DNA of 7,453 nt from Candidatus Proteinoplasmatales archaeon SG8-5 (GTDB lineage: Archaea; Thermoplasmatota; Thermoplasmata; SG8-5): positions 1 through 7,453 of the forward strand of contig LSSH01000016.1 in NCBI GenBank assembly GCA_001595885.1. Direction: 5' to 3'. The notes beneath the pieces were generated by a model that saw only the letters and a list, made by a program, of their open reading frames with translations, did not search any database and was not told where the DNA came from. Shown here one piece after another: positions 1 to 5,307 of the stretch. Every line of letters starts with the position of its first letter. Within the stretch, counting starts at the first letter, position 1. The translations under genes were made by a program, and so were the position numbers.

Positions 1-1
1 C

Positions 2-250
2 AACGTCAAGCTGCTGGAGAAGAAGAAGCCAACGGCCGAGGAGAAGAAGACAATAAAGAGGATCATGAAGTCGGCAAACCTGGTGAAGTCATACGGGGAA
101 AGGGCGTTGCTGGCGCTGGCCGCAAGGGGCGTCGGCCCGGACAAGGCCGCCAAGATCCTTGCACAACAATACGAGGACGAGGACGAGTTCCTGGCCGAGA
201 TACTGAATGCCGAAGTGACTTATGCACGTACTAGGAGATTCTGGGATTGA
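2..250 (+). CDS. Lhr-like DEAD/DEAH-box helicase, C-terminal end (partial)
   Basis: The reading frame is open from base 2 to the TGA at 248-250 and gives the last 82 residues of a longer protein whose beginning lies upstream of the window. What is seen: a lysine/glutamate-rich segment, then a helical stretch containing ALAARGVGPDKAAKIL, then an acidic EDEDEF segment, ending in AEVTYARTRRFWD. From family knowledge, large archaeal Lhr-type helicases end in this way: a helix-hairpin-like 'alaa.GvGPdtA.rIL' block, then a short acidic helix and a terminal 'Y.RTr.fW'. These ATP-dependent helicases act on nucleic acids in DNA repair. The ATPase core is not in the window, so the assignment rests on the tail alone. 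An internal ATG at 65 is not the start, because the open frame and family similarity extend upstream of it. No terminator hairpin follows the stop. Confidence 0.66.
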   Translation, partial: NVKLLEKKKPTAEEKKTIKRIMKSANLVKSYGERALLALAARGVGPDKAAKILAQQYEDEDEFLAEILNAEVTYARTRRFWD

Positions 251-326
251 GAGCTGCGCCCTCATCACCTGCCCACTCCAATCTTGAAAGATTCGCTCAA
301 CCGTGCGACTTGGACTCATACGGTTG

Positions 327-420
327 ATGGGCTCTCGATACCTGCCCGTCCACCCACGTTCATATGGCTCCCGATGCCTTCCCGCACGCACAATTTTGTA
401 TGGCTCTCGGGAAATCCCGC
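327..420. repeat. Degenerate tandem repeat, period 36-37 bp, three copies
   Basis: Three units begin ATGG(G)CTC at 327, 364 and 400. The spacing is therefore 37 and then 36 bp. The first two share ATGG(G)CTCyCGATrCCTkCCCG and then diverge. The third keeps ATGGCTCTCG and a later CCCG and contains CGGGA-AA-TCCCG. The units lie in the non-coding gap after the helicase gene and are GC-rich, in contrast to the AT-rich promoter DNA that follows. The period is too short for a CRISPR repeat plus spacer and the units are too divergent. The function is unknown; it may be a decayed minisatellite or a protein-binding array. Confidence 0.45.
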
Positions 421-447
421 CAATCGCTGTAATGCAACCTTAATATC

Positions 448-468
448 TCTTCGTGCATAGCACGAAGA
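448..468. promoter_or_regulatory. Perfect inverted repeat, candidate operator
   Basis: TCTTCGTGC (448-456) and GCACGAAGA (460-468) are exact reverse complements around a 3-base ATA centre. The element sits about 20 bp upstream of the TATA box of the radical SAM gene, a position where archaeal activators or repressors commonly bind. It is about 200 bp from the preceding stop codon and is followed by no U-tract, so a helicase terminator is less likely. The binding factor is unknown. Confidence 0.5.
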
Positions 469-488
469 TAGAGTTAAAAACGAAATGG

Positions 489-536
489 ATATAAACTACC
501 GTCCTATCACGTATTTCTGCACATTCAGGCGGGAGG
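489..536 (+). promoter_or_regulatory. TATA-box promoter and ribosome binding site of the radical SAM gene
   Basis: ATATAAA at 489-495 is a good archaeal TATA box. At usual spacing transcription would start near 518, leaving a leader of roughly 19 nt. The only purine-rich ribosome-binding match, GGGAGG at 531-536, directly abuts the ATG at 537 with no spacer. An in-frame TAA at 492-494 with no ATG, GTG or TTG codon after it excludes an earlier start. Confidence 0.55.
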
Positions 537-2219
537 ATGGCCTCACTGAGCCAAGGTGTCACGAAAGGAAAGAAGATCGTGCTTACTGCGTCACGGGCAG
601 AGAACAGTATCTACGGATATGACCCGTTCGTCGCCTTCACCAACACCTTCCCGCACAAGCTGTTCCCGAGGTCCTTTCTGAAGGATTGGTTCGAACCATT
701 GACCAATCCCGACGGGACGGCCCAGTTCATGCCTTACGGCCTAAGGAAGGCCGAGGCCCTTTTGATGGACGAGTTCGGCGAGGAGAACGTGGTCTCGGCA
801 AACGCTGCCGAACTGGACAAGTTCGTCGGAAAGGACACGAAGCTCATCTGCATCACTTCGATGGACCCGGCCGGCCTGGCCTACGTGAGCACGACCTACA
901 ATTCCCTCATCGGTTTCGGCGGCGACGCCCTGAACGCGGCTGAATTCAGATGGCTGATGGACCGACCGGTAATGAAGAGGAAGGGCATCAAGAAGCTGCT
1001 GGGGGGTGCAGGGGTCTGGCAGATCAACGAGGCAGGCCTCAAGGACAGCCTGGGCATTGATTACCTGTTCCACGGCGAGGCCGAGGGCGCACTGATCGAT
1101 GCCATAAAGCGCATACTCAATGACGAGAAGGTGGAAACCGACATACACGGAGGTAAGCCGACGCCCGGGCAGATTCCCCTGATCAAGAGGGCGGCGTGCT
1201 ACGGGATGGTCGAGGTCACCAGGGGCTGCGGGAGGATGTGCCAGTTCTGCACTCCGACAATGAGGAAGAGGTACTCGGTCCCGCTCGACGTGATAATGAA
1301 AGAGGTGGAGACGAACATCAAGTTCGGCTCGGAGATGATCTTCATTGCCACGGAGGACATCTTCCTGTACAAGTGCAAGGAGAAGTTCAAGCCCAACAAG
1401 GAGGAACTGGTCAAGCTGTACAAGTCAATAGCGGACTACCCCGGCGTCAGGTACATACAGGTTTCTCACGCTGCCCTCGCGCCCATCGTTTACGACCCGA
1501 GCGTGCTGGAGGAGCTGGCTCCCATTCTTCTAGAGAAGTCCAGGTGGTCACCCGAGTACAGACCGAGCTACAGGCAGAAGTTCATCTCAGTGGAGGTGGG
1601 CATCGAAACCGGAAGCACCAGGATAATGAACAAGTACATGAAGGGAAAGGCCCTGCCTTATAGTGTGAATAACTGGCCCGAGCTTGTTCTGCAGGGCGTG
1701 GGCAACATGAACGACCACGACTGGTGGCCGCTGTGCACGCTAATGACAGGCCTCCCCGACGAGACAGAGGACGACCTACTCAGGACCCTGGAGCTCATCG
1801 ACAACCTGAAGGGCAGCAAGACGTTCCTGACACCGCTGCTTTTCATTCCGATCGAAGAGGCGCTGCTCAGCAAGGCCAAGAGGGTGAGCCTCGAGGGTTT
1901 GACAGAGTTACAGTGGGAGTTCATCACCCAGTGCTGGCGGCAAAACATCGATTTCTGGGCTCCCGACGACAAGTTGTGGATACACTCGATGATATTCTCG
2001 GTCTATTGGACGATATCCCGCTGGAAGCACGGCAGGCATTCGGTGAAGCCGGTGATGAAGCTGGCCGGATTCCCGGACAGCTTCCTGGGAGGAGCGTTCG
2101 TGTCCACGTCGGACGGCAAGTTCGAGCCTCACTTCGAGATCCCGCTGGCTGACGAGCTGGTATCCAGGGAGATAGAGAAGCAGAGTGCGGAGGCGGTTTC
2201 CAAATCATCCGATAATTAA
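537..2219 (+). CDS. Radical SAM protein with N-terminal B12-binding-like domain
   Basis: This 560-residue protein is a radical SAM enzyme of unknown substrate. The [4Fe-4S] cluster motif CxxxCxxC is at Cys231, Cys235 and Cys238 (VTRGCGRMCQFC). It is followed by other blocks typical of the family: FIATEDIF near 269-276, GIETGS at 355-360 and GLPDET at 405-410. The first 220 residues look like the Rossmann-type cobalamin-binding domain of B12-dependent radical SAM proteins (ITSMDPAGLAY around 106-116, then GGDALNAAEFRWLM at 128-141). The DxHxxG motif that supplies a cobalt-binding histidine is not visible, so any B12 would bind without it. The C-terminal third is rich in Trp and Phe (around residues 460-510), which could suit a lipid-like substrate; that is inference. 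Archaeal members of this broad class include lipid-modifying enzymes such as GDGT ring synthases, but I cannot assign one. The gene has its own promoter and lies 46 bp before the KaiC cluster. Confidence 0.82.
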   Translation: MASLSQGVTKGKKIVLTASRAENSIYGYDPFVAFTNTFPHKLFPRSFLKDWFEPLTNPDGTAQFMPYGLRKAEALLMDEFGEENVVSANAAELDKFVGKDTKLICITSMDPAGLAYVSTTYNSLIGFGGDALNAAEFRWLMDRPVMKRKGIKKLLGGAGVWQINEAGLKDSLGIDYLFHGEAEGALIDAIKRILNDEKVETDIHGGKPTPGQIPLIKRAACYGMVEVTRGCGRMCQFCTPTMRKRYSVPLDVIMKEVETNIKFGSEMIFIATEDIFLYKCKEKFKPNKEELVKLYKSIADYPGVRYIQVSHAALAPIVYDPSVLEELAPILLEKSRWSPEYRPSYRQKFISVEVGIETGSTRIMNKYMKGKALPYSVNNWPELVLQGVGNMNDHDWWPLCTLMTGLPDETEDDLLRTLELIDNLKGSKTFLTPLLFIPIEEALLSKAKRVSLEGLTELQWEFITQCWRQNIDFWAPDDKLWIHSMIFSVYWTISRWKHGRHSVKPVMKLAGFPDSFLGGAFVSTSDGKFEPHFEIPLADELVSREIEKQSAEAVSKSSDN

Positions 2220-2260
2220 ATATACAATAAAACATTTAAAAGACGAAAAATAAAAAGGTG
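2218..2260 (+). promoter_or_regulatory. Promoter and ribosome binding site of the KaiC-like cluster
   Basis: The 46-bp gap after the radical SAM gene is very AT-rich. AAATATAC at 2218-2225, overlapping the upstream TAA stop, would place the transcription start near 2249. The leader would then be about 17 nt and would hold the site AGGTG at 2256-2260, 5 nt before the ATG. A second TATA-like run, TTTAAAAG (2235-2242), would start transcription too close to the ATG to keep that site. Read-through from the radical SAM gene is also possible, since no hairpin terminator is seen. Confidence 0.5.
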
Positions 2261-2265
2261 GCGTA

Positions 2266-3042
2266 ATGGCAGAGGAGGGTGTTTCGGCGGATTCAGAGGT
2301 GTTGGAGCGGGACCGCTGTCCAACGGGCATCGAAGGCCTTGACAACATCCTGAACGGCGGAATCCCTAGAGGAAACACAATCCTCTTCACGGGCAGCTGC
2401 GGCACCGGCAAGACGACCCTCAGCCTCGAATACCTGGTGCACGGCGCCCTGGCCGGCGAGAATTGCCTGTTCGTTTCAGTCACAGAGGCCTCGGAGAAGT
2501 TGATGAAGAACGTCATACCGTACGATTTCTTCGACGAATCCCTCATCAAGAAGGGCAAGCTCGTCTTCGTGGACATGCCCATCATCTATGAAAGGCTGGG
2601 CATGACCGAGATGGAGCTGTCCATGGAGGACGTGGAGGCACTTGTCAGGGCACTTGGCAACCTCGTTGACGAGCTTTCGATAAAGCGCTTGGTCATTGAC
2701 TCTGTGACCTCGGTCTGTTACAGGTTGAAGACCGAGGAAAAGATAAGGAACTTCATCCTCAAGGTGGGAAAGGCCCTTTCGGACAGGGGCTGTACCAGTC
2801 TCCTGATATCGGAGATCTCGCCGTCGGCCGAGCGGTATTCGCTGTACGGCGTGGAGGAGGCCATTGCGGACGGCATCGTTCTGATGGGAAATCTGGAGCG
2901 CAGGGGAGACCTCCTGAGGACGCTCCAGGTGGTGAAGATGAGGGGCACCAACCACTCAAGGGCCAAGTACGTGCTCGACCTCACTCCCGCCGGGATCCTG
3001 CTGGTCCCGCTGTTGAAGGGCGGCAGCACAGGGGGTAATTGA
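2266..3042 (+). CDS. KaiC/RadA-like RecA-superfamily ATPase, intact active site
   Basis: This 258-residue protein is a single-domain KaiC-like ATPase. It opens with the family signature CPTGIEGLDNILNGGIP (18-34). Walker A, GSCGTGKT, spans 43-50, with Lys49 and Thr50 contacting nucleotide phosphates. The VSVTEASE segment carries Glu74 where KaiC proteins have catalytic glutamates. Walker B is RLVID with Asp145. Near the C-terminus, KMRGTNHSRAKYVLDLTPAGI is the usual KaiC tail block. Length is normal for a one-domain member. KaiC-like proteins in archaea form hexameric rings and are thought to serve signal transduction. The specific target here is unknown. It is the first gene of a cluster of three and the only one with a complete nucleotide-binding site. 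Its TGA overlaps the next ATG by one base, which implies translational coupling. A role in DNA repair (RadA/Rad55-like) is an alternative. Confidence 0.85.
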   Translation: MAEEGVSADSEVLERDRCPTGIEGLDNILNGGIPRGNTILFTGSCGTGKTTLSLEYLVHGALAGENCLFVSVTEASEKLMKNVIPYDFFDESLIKKGKLVFVDMPIIYERLGMTEMELSMEDVEALVRALGNLVDELSIKRLVIDSVTSVCYRLKTEEKIRNFILKVGKALSDRGCTSLLISEISPSAERYSLYGVEEAIADGIVLMGNLERRGDLLRTLQVVKMRGTNHSRAKYVLDLTPAGILLVPLLKGGSTGGN

Positions 3043-3617
3043 TGCCCAAGAGCCCTTCGAAGCTGGCTGATGAGCTTTCCGAGCTTCCGCCGTCGGCCAT
3101 CGCGTTGTCCATTAGGGACGAAACGTACTTCGATGCCATCAGGGGCGTTGTCGACAGGTTCGCGACCAAGAAGGACCTCAACACCATCTACATCTCGGCA
3201 GCCATTCCCTCCCAGTCCATCATCGATGTTCTCAAGATACTGGAGATCGACATGGGCCGCATTTATTTCGTGGATTCTGTCTCCCACACCATGATGAGCG
3301 CCTCCAAGAAAGTGGATAACGTGCTCCTTGTGGAAAGCTCGACAATGCTGGAGAACATCATGCTGAAGGTCGATTATCTCATGAAGAAGGGCGGTGACAA
3401 GGGCAACGTCATCCTTCTTGATTCCATTAACGCGCTGGCCATTCACAACAGCCCGAAGATATTGTCCGAGTTCGTGCACATCCTCATCAACAATCTTAGG
3501 GCCAAGAACGCTTACATTCTGATATTTTCCATCGAGGGCTTCAGCTCGGACGAGATCAACAACATGATGAGCTTCGTCTGCGACCTCACGCTGGACATGA
3601 ACGAGGAGGATGACTAG
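3042..3617 (+). CDS. RecA/KaiC-like protein lacking the P-loop (putative pseudo-ATPase)
   Basis: This 191-residue protein has the strand-helix pattern of a RecA fold but no Walker A motif. Where the P-loop should be, the chain reads AIALSIRDETYFDAI (19-33), with no GxxxxGK[ST]. A Walker B-like strand, NVILLDSINAL (122-132, Asp127), is retained, as is IYFVDSVS (74-81), which matches a segment before it in KaiC-type proteins. It is about 60 residues shorter than its neighbours and lacks their C-terminal LDLTPAGI-type tail. The ATG at 3042 is chosen because it overlaps the upstream TGA and has AGGGGGT (3030-3036) 5 nt before it. A TTG codon at 3039 would add one residue. I infer a structural or regulatory partner of the adjacent KaiC-like ATPase that does not hydrolyse ATP itself. 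Similar P-loop-less RecA-like proteins occur in archaea, but I cannot name the family with certainty. Confidence 0.72.
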   Translation: MPKSPSKLADELSELPPSAIALSIRDETYFDAIRGVVDRFATKKDLNTIYISAAIPSQSIIDVLKILEIDMGRIYFVDSVSHTMMSASKKVDNVLLVESSTMLENIMLKVDYLMKKGGDKGNVILLDSINALAIHNSPKILSEFVHILINNLRAKNAYILIFSIEGFSSDEINNMMSFVCDLTLDMNEEDD

Positions 3618-3618
3618 G

Positions 3619-4371
3619 ATGGTTGACAGCGTCAGCTTCGGGATACCAGCACTGGACAAGGCCATAATGGACGGCATTCCCAAGGGTTACACCGTCCTGT
3701 GCATCGGCATGCCGGGGGCCGGCGTGGAGCTGTTCGCCAAGAGGTTTGCCTCGGCCGGGGCCAAGAACGAGAACGTTACCTATTTCTCGACCTCGGAGCG
3801 TGATGACGACGTGCTCAACACGATGAAGGACTTCGGCTGGAGCACCGACATGAAGATCGTCAACATCGGCACCATGTATTACGAGAAGGTCCTGGCAAGG
3901 CACCTCGATGTGAGCAAGTACAGGCATGAGGGCCTTTCAATGATGGACATTCGCCAGTTCAAGTCACGGAAGAGCGAGGAGCCGGAGGAGTTCACCACAA
4001 ATTTCCTCACCACCCTCACCTATGAGGTCTCCAAGTTATCCCCGCCTTTCAGGATAGTGCTCGACTCGCTCAACTTCTTCCTCGAGTACTACCCGCACGA
4101 CGAGGTCCTCTCGGCACTGAGGACCATAAAGGCTCACACGCAGCACAACGAGGGCGTAGCCCTCGTTACCCTTGTCAAGGGTGTGCTGGACAGCCGGACC
4201 GAGAGCGGCATCGAGGAGATAGTCGACGCCATCATCGAGCTGGAAAGGCAGAGGGACGGCTACGAGTTCAAGAGGAACCTCCTCATCAGGAAGGTGAGGA
4301 ACCACCCTGAGAAGACCGGCATACTGGCCTACACCATCGATGACAAGGGCATCTCCGCCAAGGGAGTTTGA
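3619..4371 (+). CDS. KaiC-like protein with degenerate Walker A
   Basis: This 250-residue protein follows the KaiC plan: FGIPALDKAIMDGIPKG at 7-23, a P-loop position at 30-37, a Glu60 segment (FSTSERDDD), a Walker B-like RIVLDSL with Asp149, and a C-terminal KVRNHPEKTGILAYTID block. The P-loop reads GMPGAGVE. The glycines remain, but the lysine is Val36 and the serine/threonine is Glu37, so normal ATP binding and hydrolysis are not expected. The middle (about 88-125) holds a charged insertion compared with the first gene of the cluster. I chose the ATG at 3619, 9 nt after GGAGG at 3605-3609 and one base after the previous TAG. An in-frame ATG at 3610 would add three residues but abuts that site. 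The tight spacing indicates one operon and probably one complex with the two upstream proteins. Function is otherwise unknown. Confidence 0.78.
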   Translation: MVDSVSFGIPALDKAIMDGIPKGYTVLCIGMPGAGVELFAKRFASAGAKNENVTYFSTSERDDDVLNTMKDFGWSTDMKIVNIGTMYYEKVLARHLDVSKYRHEGLSMMDIRQFKSRKSEEPEEFTTNFLTTLTYEVSKLSPPFRIVLDSLNFFLEYYPHDEVLSALRTIKAHTQHNEGVALVTLVKGVLDSRTESGIEEIVDAIIELERQRDGYEFKRNLLIRKVRNHPEKTGILAYTIDDKGISAKGV

Positions 4372-4595
4372 GCTTTCTTTTAGTCTGGTTTGGTTCAGCA
4401 ATACAATCCCTAAATAGACATTCAACAATCGGTTTAGAGCGGGGATGTAACTGCTCGTACATTCCTCAACATCGACTTACATCAGAAAAAATACTGGCTA
4501 ATCTTGGTTGATTCGTAAATTGTAGTATTAAAGCACCTGATTATACGTTAAAAAGCGAATTTCTGTCTGACATTTGATGCATCACGATGGCAATG
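4372..4595. other. AT-rich intergenic region after the KaiC cluster
   Basis: This stretch between the last KaiC-like gene and the first pilin promoter carries no convincing ORF or RNA gene. A T-rich run just after the stop (4374-4382, CTTTCTTTT) could end the KaiC transcript in the archaeal manner without a hairpin. An AT-rich segment at 4516-4560 contains several weak TATA-like strings but leads to no gene of its own. A 10-bp palindrome near its end is listed separately. Confidence 0.4.
4575..4584. promoter_or_regulatory. Palindrome upstream of the pilin 1 TATA box, candidate operator
   Basis: TGATGCATCA is a perfect 10-bp palindrome ending 11 bp before the TATA box at 4596. This is just upstream of where TFB would contact the promoter, a common location for archaeal regulators. 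A palindrome this short can occur by chance, so the call is weak. Confidence 0.3.
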
Positions 4596-4603
4596 TTTAT
4601 ATA
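4596..4603 (+). promoter_or_regulatory. TATA box of pilin 1
   Basis: TTTATATA is a near-ideal archaeal TATA element. With the usual distance, transcription would start at about 4627-4628, about 28 nt before the ATG at 4656. The predicted start coincides with the first base of the stem-loop at 4627-4642. Confidence 0.7.
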
Positions 4604-4626
4604 GGATTGGAATTACTCCAAGGTTC

Positions 4627-4648
4627 GTAGGTTACGACCTACAGGAGG
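4627..4648 (+). promoter_or_regulatory. 5'-terminal stem-loop and strong Shine-Dalgarno of pilin 1
   Basis: GTAGGT (4627-4632) and ACCTAC (4637-4642) pair perfectly around a TACG tetraloop. The perfect site AGGAGG (4643-4648) follows immediately, 7 nt before the ATG. Given the TATA position, the mRNA should begin at or within a base of this hairpin. A 5'-end stem-loop abutting a strong ribosome site suggests a stabilised, highly translated message, as expected for an abundant surface protein. Confidence 0.55.
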
Positions 4649-4655
4649 ACAGAAC

Positions 4656-5165
4656 ATGAAAAGAGTTTGGAAGAAAGACGATGCTGTATCTCCGGTTATT
4701 GCTACCATCCTGATGGTCGCGATCACCGTGGTATTGGCCGCCGTTCTCTATGTTATGGTCATAGGGTTCGGCGGAACCGGCGGCAGTACGCCTGCAGGTT
4801 CCTGGACGAGTTGTGCACCAACGAACCAGACCGCAGGTCAACTGACCTTCGGGGCCTTTACCGCAGATACACAGCCATTGGACATTAAGATATTCGTGAA
4901 AGTGGACGGAGCAGCTGCAGGTACAATGACCATACCAAGCAACACCGGTGCCTCACCCCAAGATATTAGCTGGGTAGGTGGACCCGTGGGCGCATCTGCA
5001 ACCTACTTCGACTATAACCCGGCAGGCGGACAGATCAACTCAGGTGATTATATAACACTGACCGGTCTTCAGCCGAACACACTCTACAGCTTCGAAGTGT
5101 TCCACGTTCCGTCCGATGCGACAGTCACCATGACCGGTGACGGTCCGTCGTTCAACACACCATAA
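4656..5165 (+). CDS. Archaeal type IV pilin-like protein (pilin 1)
   Basis: This 169-residue protein has a class III (prepilin) signal peptide: a short basic start (MKRVWKKDD), then A10 and the hydrophobic segment VSPVIATILMVAITVVLAAV. From family knowledge, the archaeal prepilin peptidase would cut after Ala10, leaving the hydrophobic helix (about 11-38) as the mature N-terminus that anchors in the membrane and packs in the filament core. The match is to the archaeal type IV pilin N-terminal domain (DUF1628/PF07790). The rest is an extracellular, Gly/Thr/Ala-rich beta domain. Trp50 follows a PAGS turn, and a FnIII-like 'GDYITLTGLQPNTLYSFEVFH' pattern occupies 130-150. One N-glycosylation sequon (Asn57) and one lone Cys53 are present. 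No assembly ATPase or membrane platform protein is in the window, so the partner machinery must be elsewhere. It could serve in adhesion or in a pseudopilus; I would not call it an archaellin. Confidence 0.85.
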   Translation: MKRVWKKDDAVSPVIATILMVAITVVLAAVLYVMVIGFGGTGGSTPAGSWTSCAPTNQTAGQLTFGAFTADTQPLDIKIFVKVDGAAAGTMTIPSNTGASPQDISWVGGPVGASATYFDYNPAGGQINSGDYITLTGLQPNTLYSFEVFHVPSDATVTMTGDGPSFNTP

Positions 5166-5172
5166 GCACGAA

Positions 5173-5215
5173 TAAAGGGGCCCTAAAGCCCCTTTAAACT
5201 TTTCTTTTTATTTTC
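5173..5215 (+). terminator. Hairpin and U-tract terminator after pilin 1
   Basis: TAAAGGGGC (5173-5181) and GCCCCTTTA (5188-5196) form a perfect 9-bp stem with a six-base loop. It is followed by a T-rich run to 5215 (CTTTTCTTTTTATTTT). It begins 7 bases after the pilin 1 stop. Archaeal termination mainly needs the U-tract; the GC-rich stem may also protect the 3' end. It separates pilin 1 from pilin 2 as independent transcripts. Confidence 0.82.
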
Positions 5216-5227
5216 TCTATCGGTTCT

Positions 5228-5244
5228 TTGTACAAGTATGTACA
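5228..5244. promoter_or_regulatory. Paired TGTACA palindromes, candidate operator of pilin 2
   Basis: TGTACA occurs at 5229-5234 and again at 5239-5244, exactly 10 bp apart, so both face the same side of the helix. The first is part of the longer palindrome TTGTACAA (5228-5235). The pair lies about 17 bp upstream of the TTTTATAC element of pilin 2. This arrangement would suit a dimeric regulator binding twice. No equivalent pair is seen before pilin 1. Confidence 0.38.
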
Positions 5245-5260
5245 GAGTATGAAGAAATGA

Positions 5261-5301
5261 TTTTATACTAGCAGGCAATTGTTTATACCGATAATTGGGG
5301 A
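5261..5301 (+). promoter_or_regulatory. Promoter and ribosome binding site of pilin 2
   Basis: TTTTATAC at 5261-5268 would start transcription near 5291, giving a leader of about 17 nt with the weak site GGGGA (5297-5301) 6 nt before the ATG. A second element, GTTTATA (5281-5287), lies only 20 bp from the ATG, too near for normal initiation upstream of it. The string around it (GTTTATA...ATTGG..AAT) resembles the pilin 1 promoter and may be a relic of duplication. Confidence 0.5.
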
Positions 5302-5307
5302 ATCAAT

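Noticed and set aside
89..391. Minus-strand ORF with a short repeated GR(H/Y)REP peptide
   Set aside because: It overlaps the helicase tail on the other strand, the peptide repeat simply reflects the 36-37 bp DNA repeat, and the change from 37 to 36 bp spacing would not be tolerated in a selected reading frame.
327..420. CRISPR array
   Set aside because: The units are degenerate, the total period is only 36-37 bp, and there are no unique spacers or nearby cas genes.
251..536. tRNA or other structured RNA gene in the first intergenic region
   Set aside because: No acceptor stem, T-loop or anticodon arm could be matched on either strand.
3039..3041. TTG as start of the second KaiC-cluster gene
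   Set aside because: The adjacent ATG at 3042 is a stronger codon, overlaps the preceding stop and has better spacing from the purine-rich site.
3610..3612. ATG at 3610 as start of the third KaiC-cluster gene
   Set aside because: It directly abuts the GGAGG site with no spacer, whereas the ATG at 3619 has 9 nt. It cannot be fully excluded.
2718..3683. Long minus-strand ORF (321 codons) opposite the first two KaiC-like genes
   Set aside because: It is antisense to two genes with clear motifs, its translation has no recognisable domain and is rich in His/Val/Asp as expected from mirrored GC-biased codons, and it has no ribosome site.
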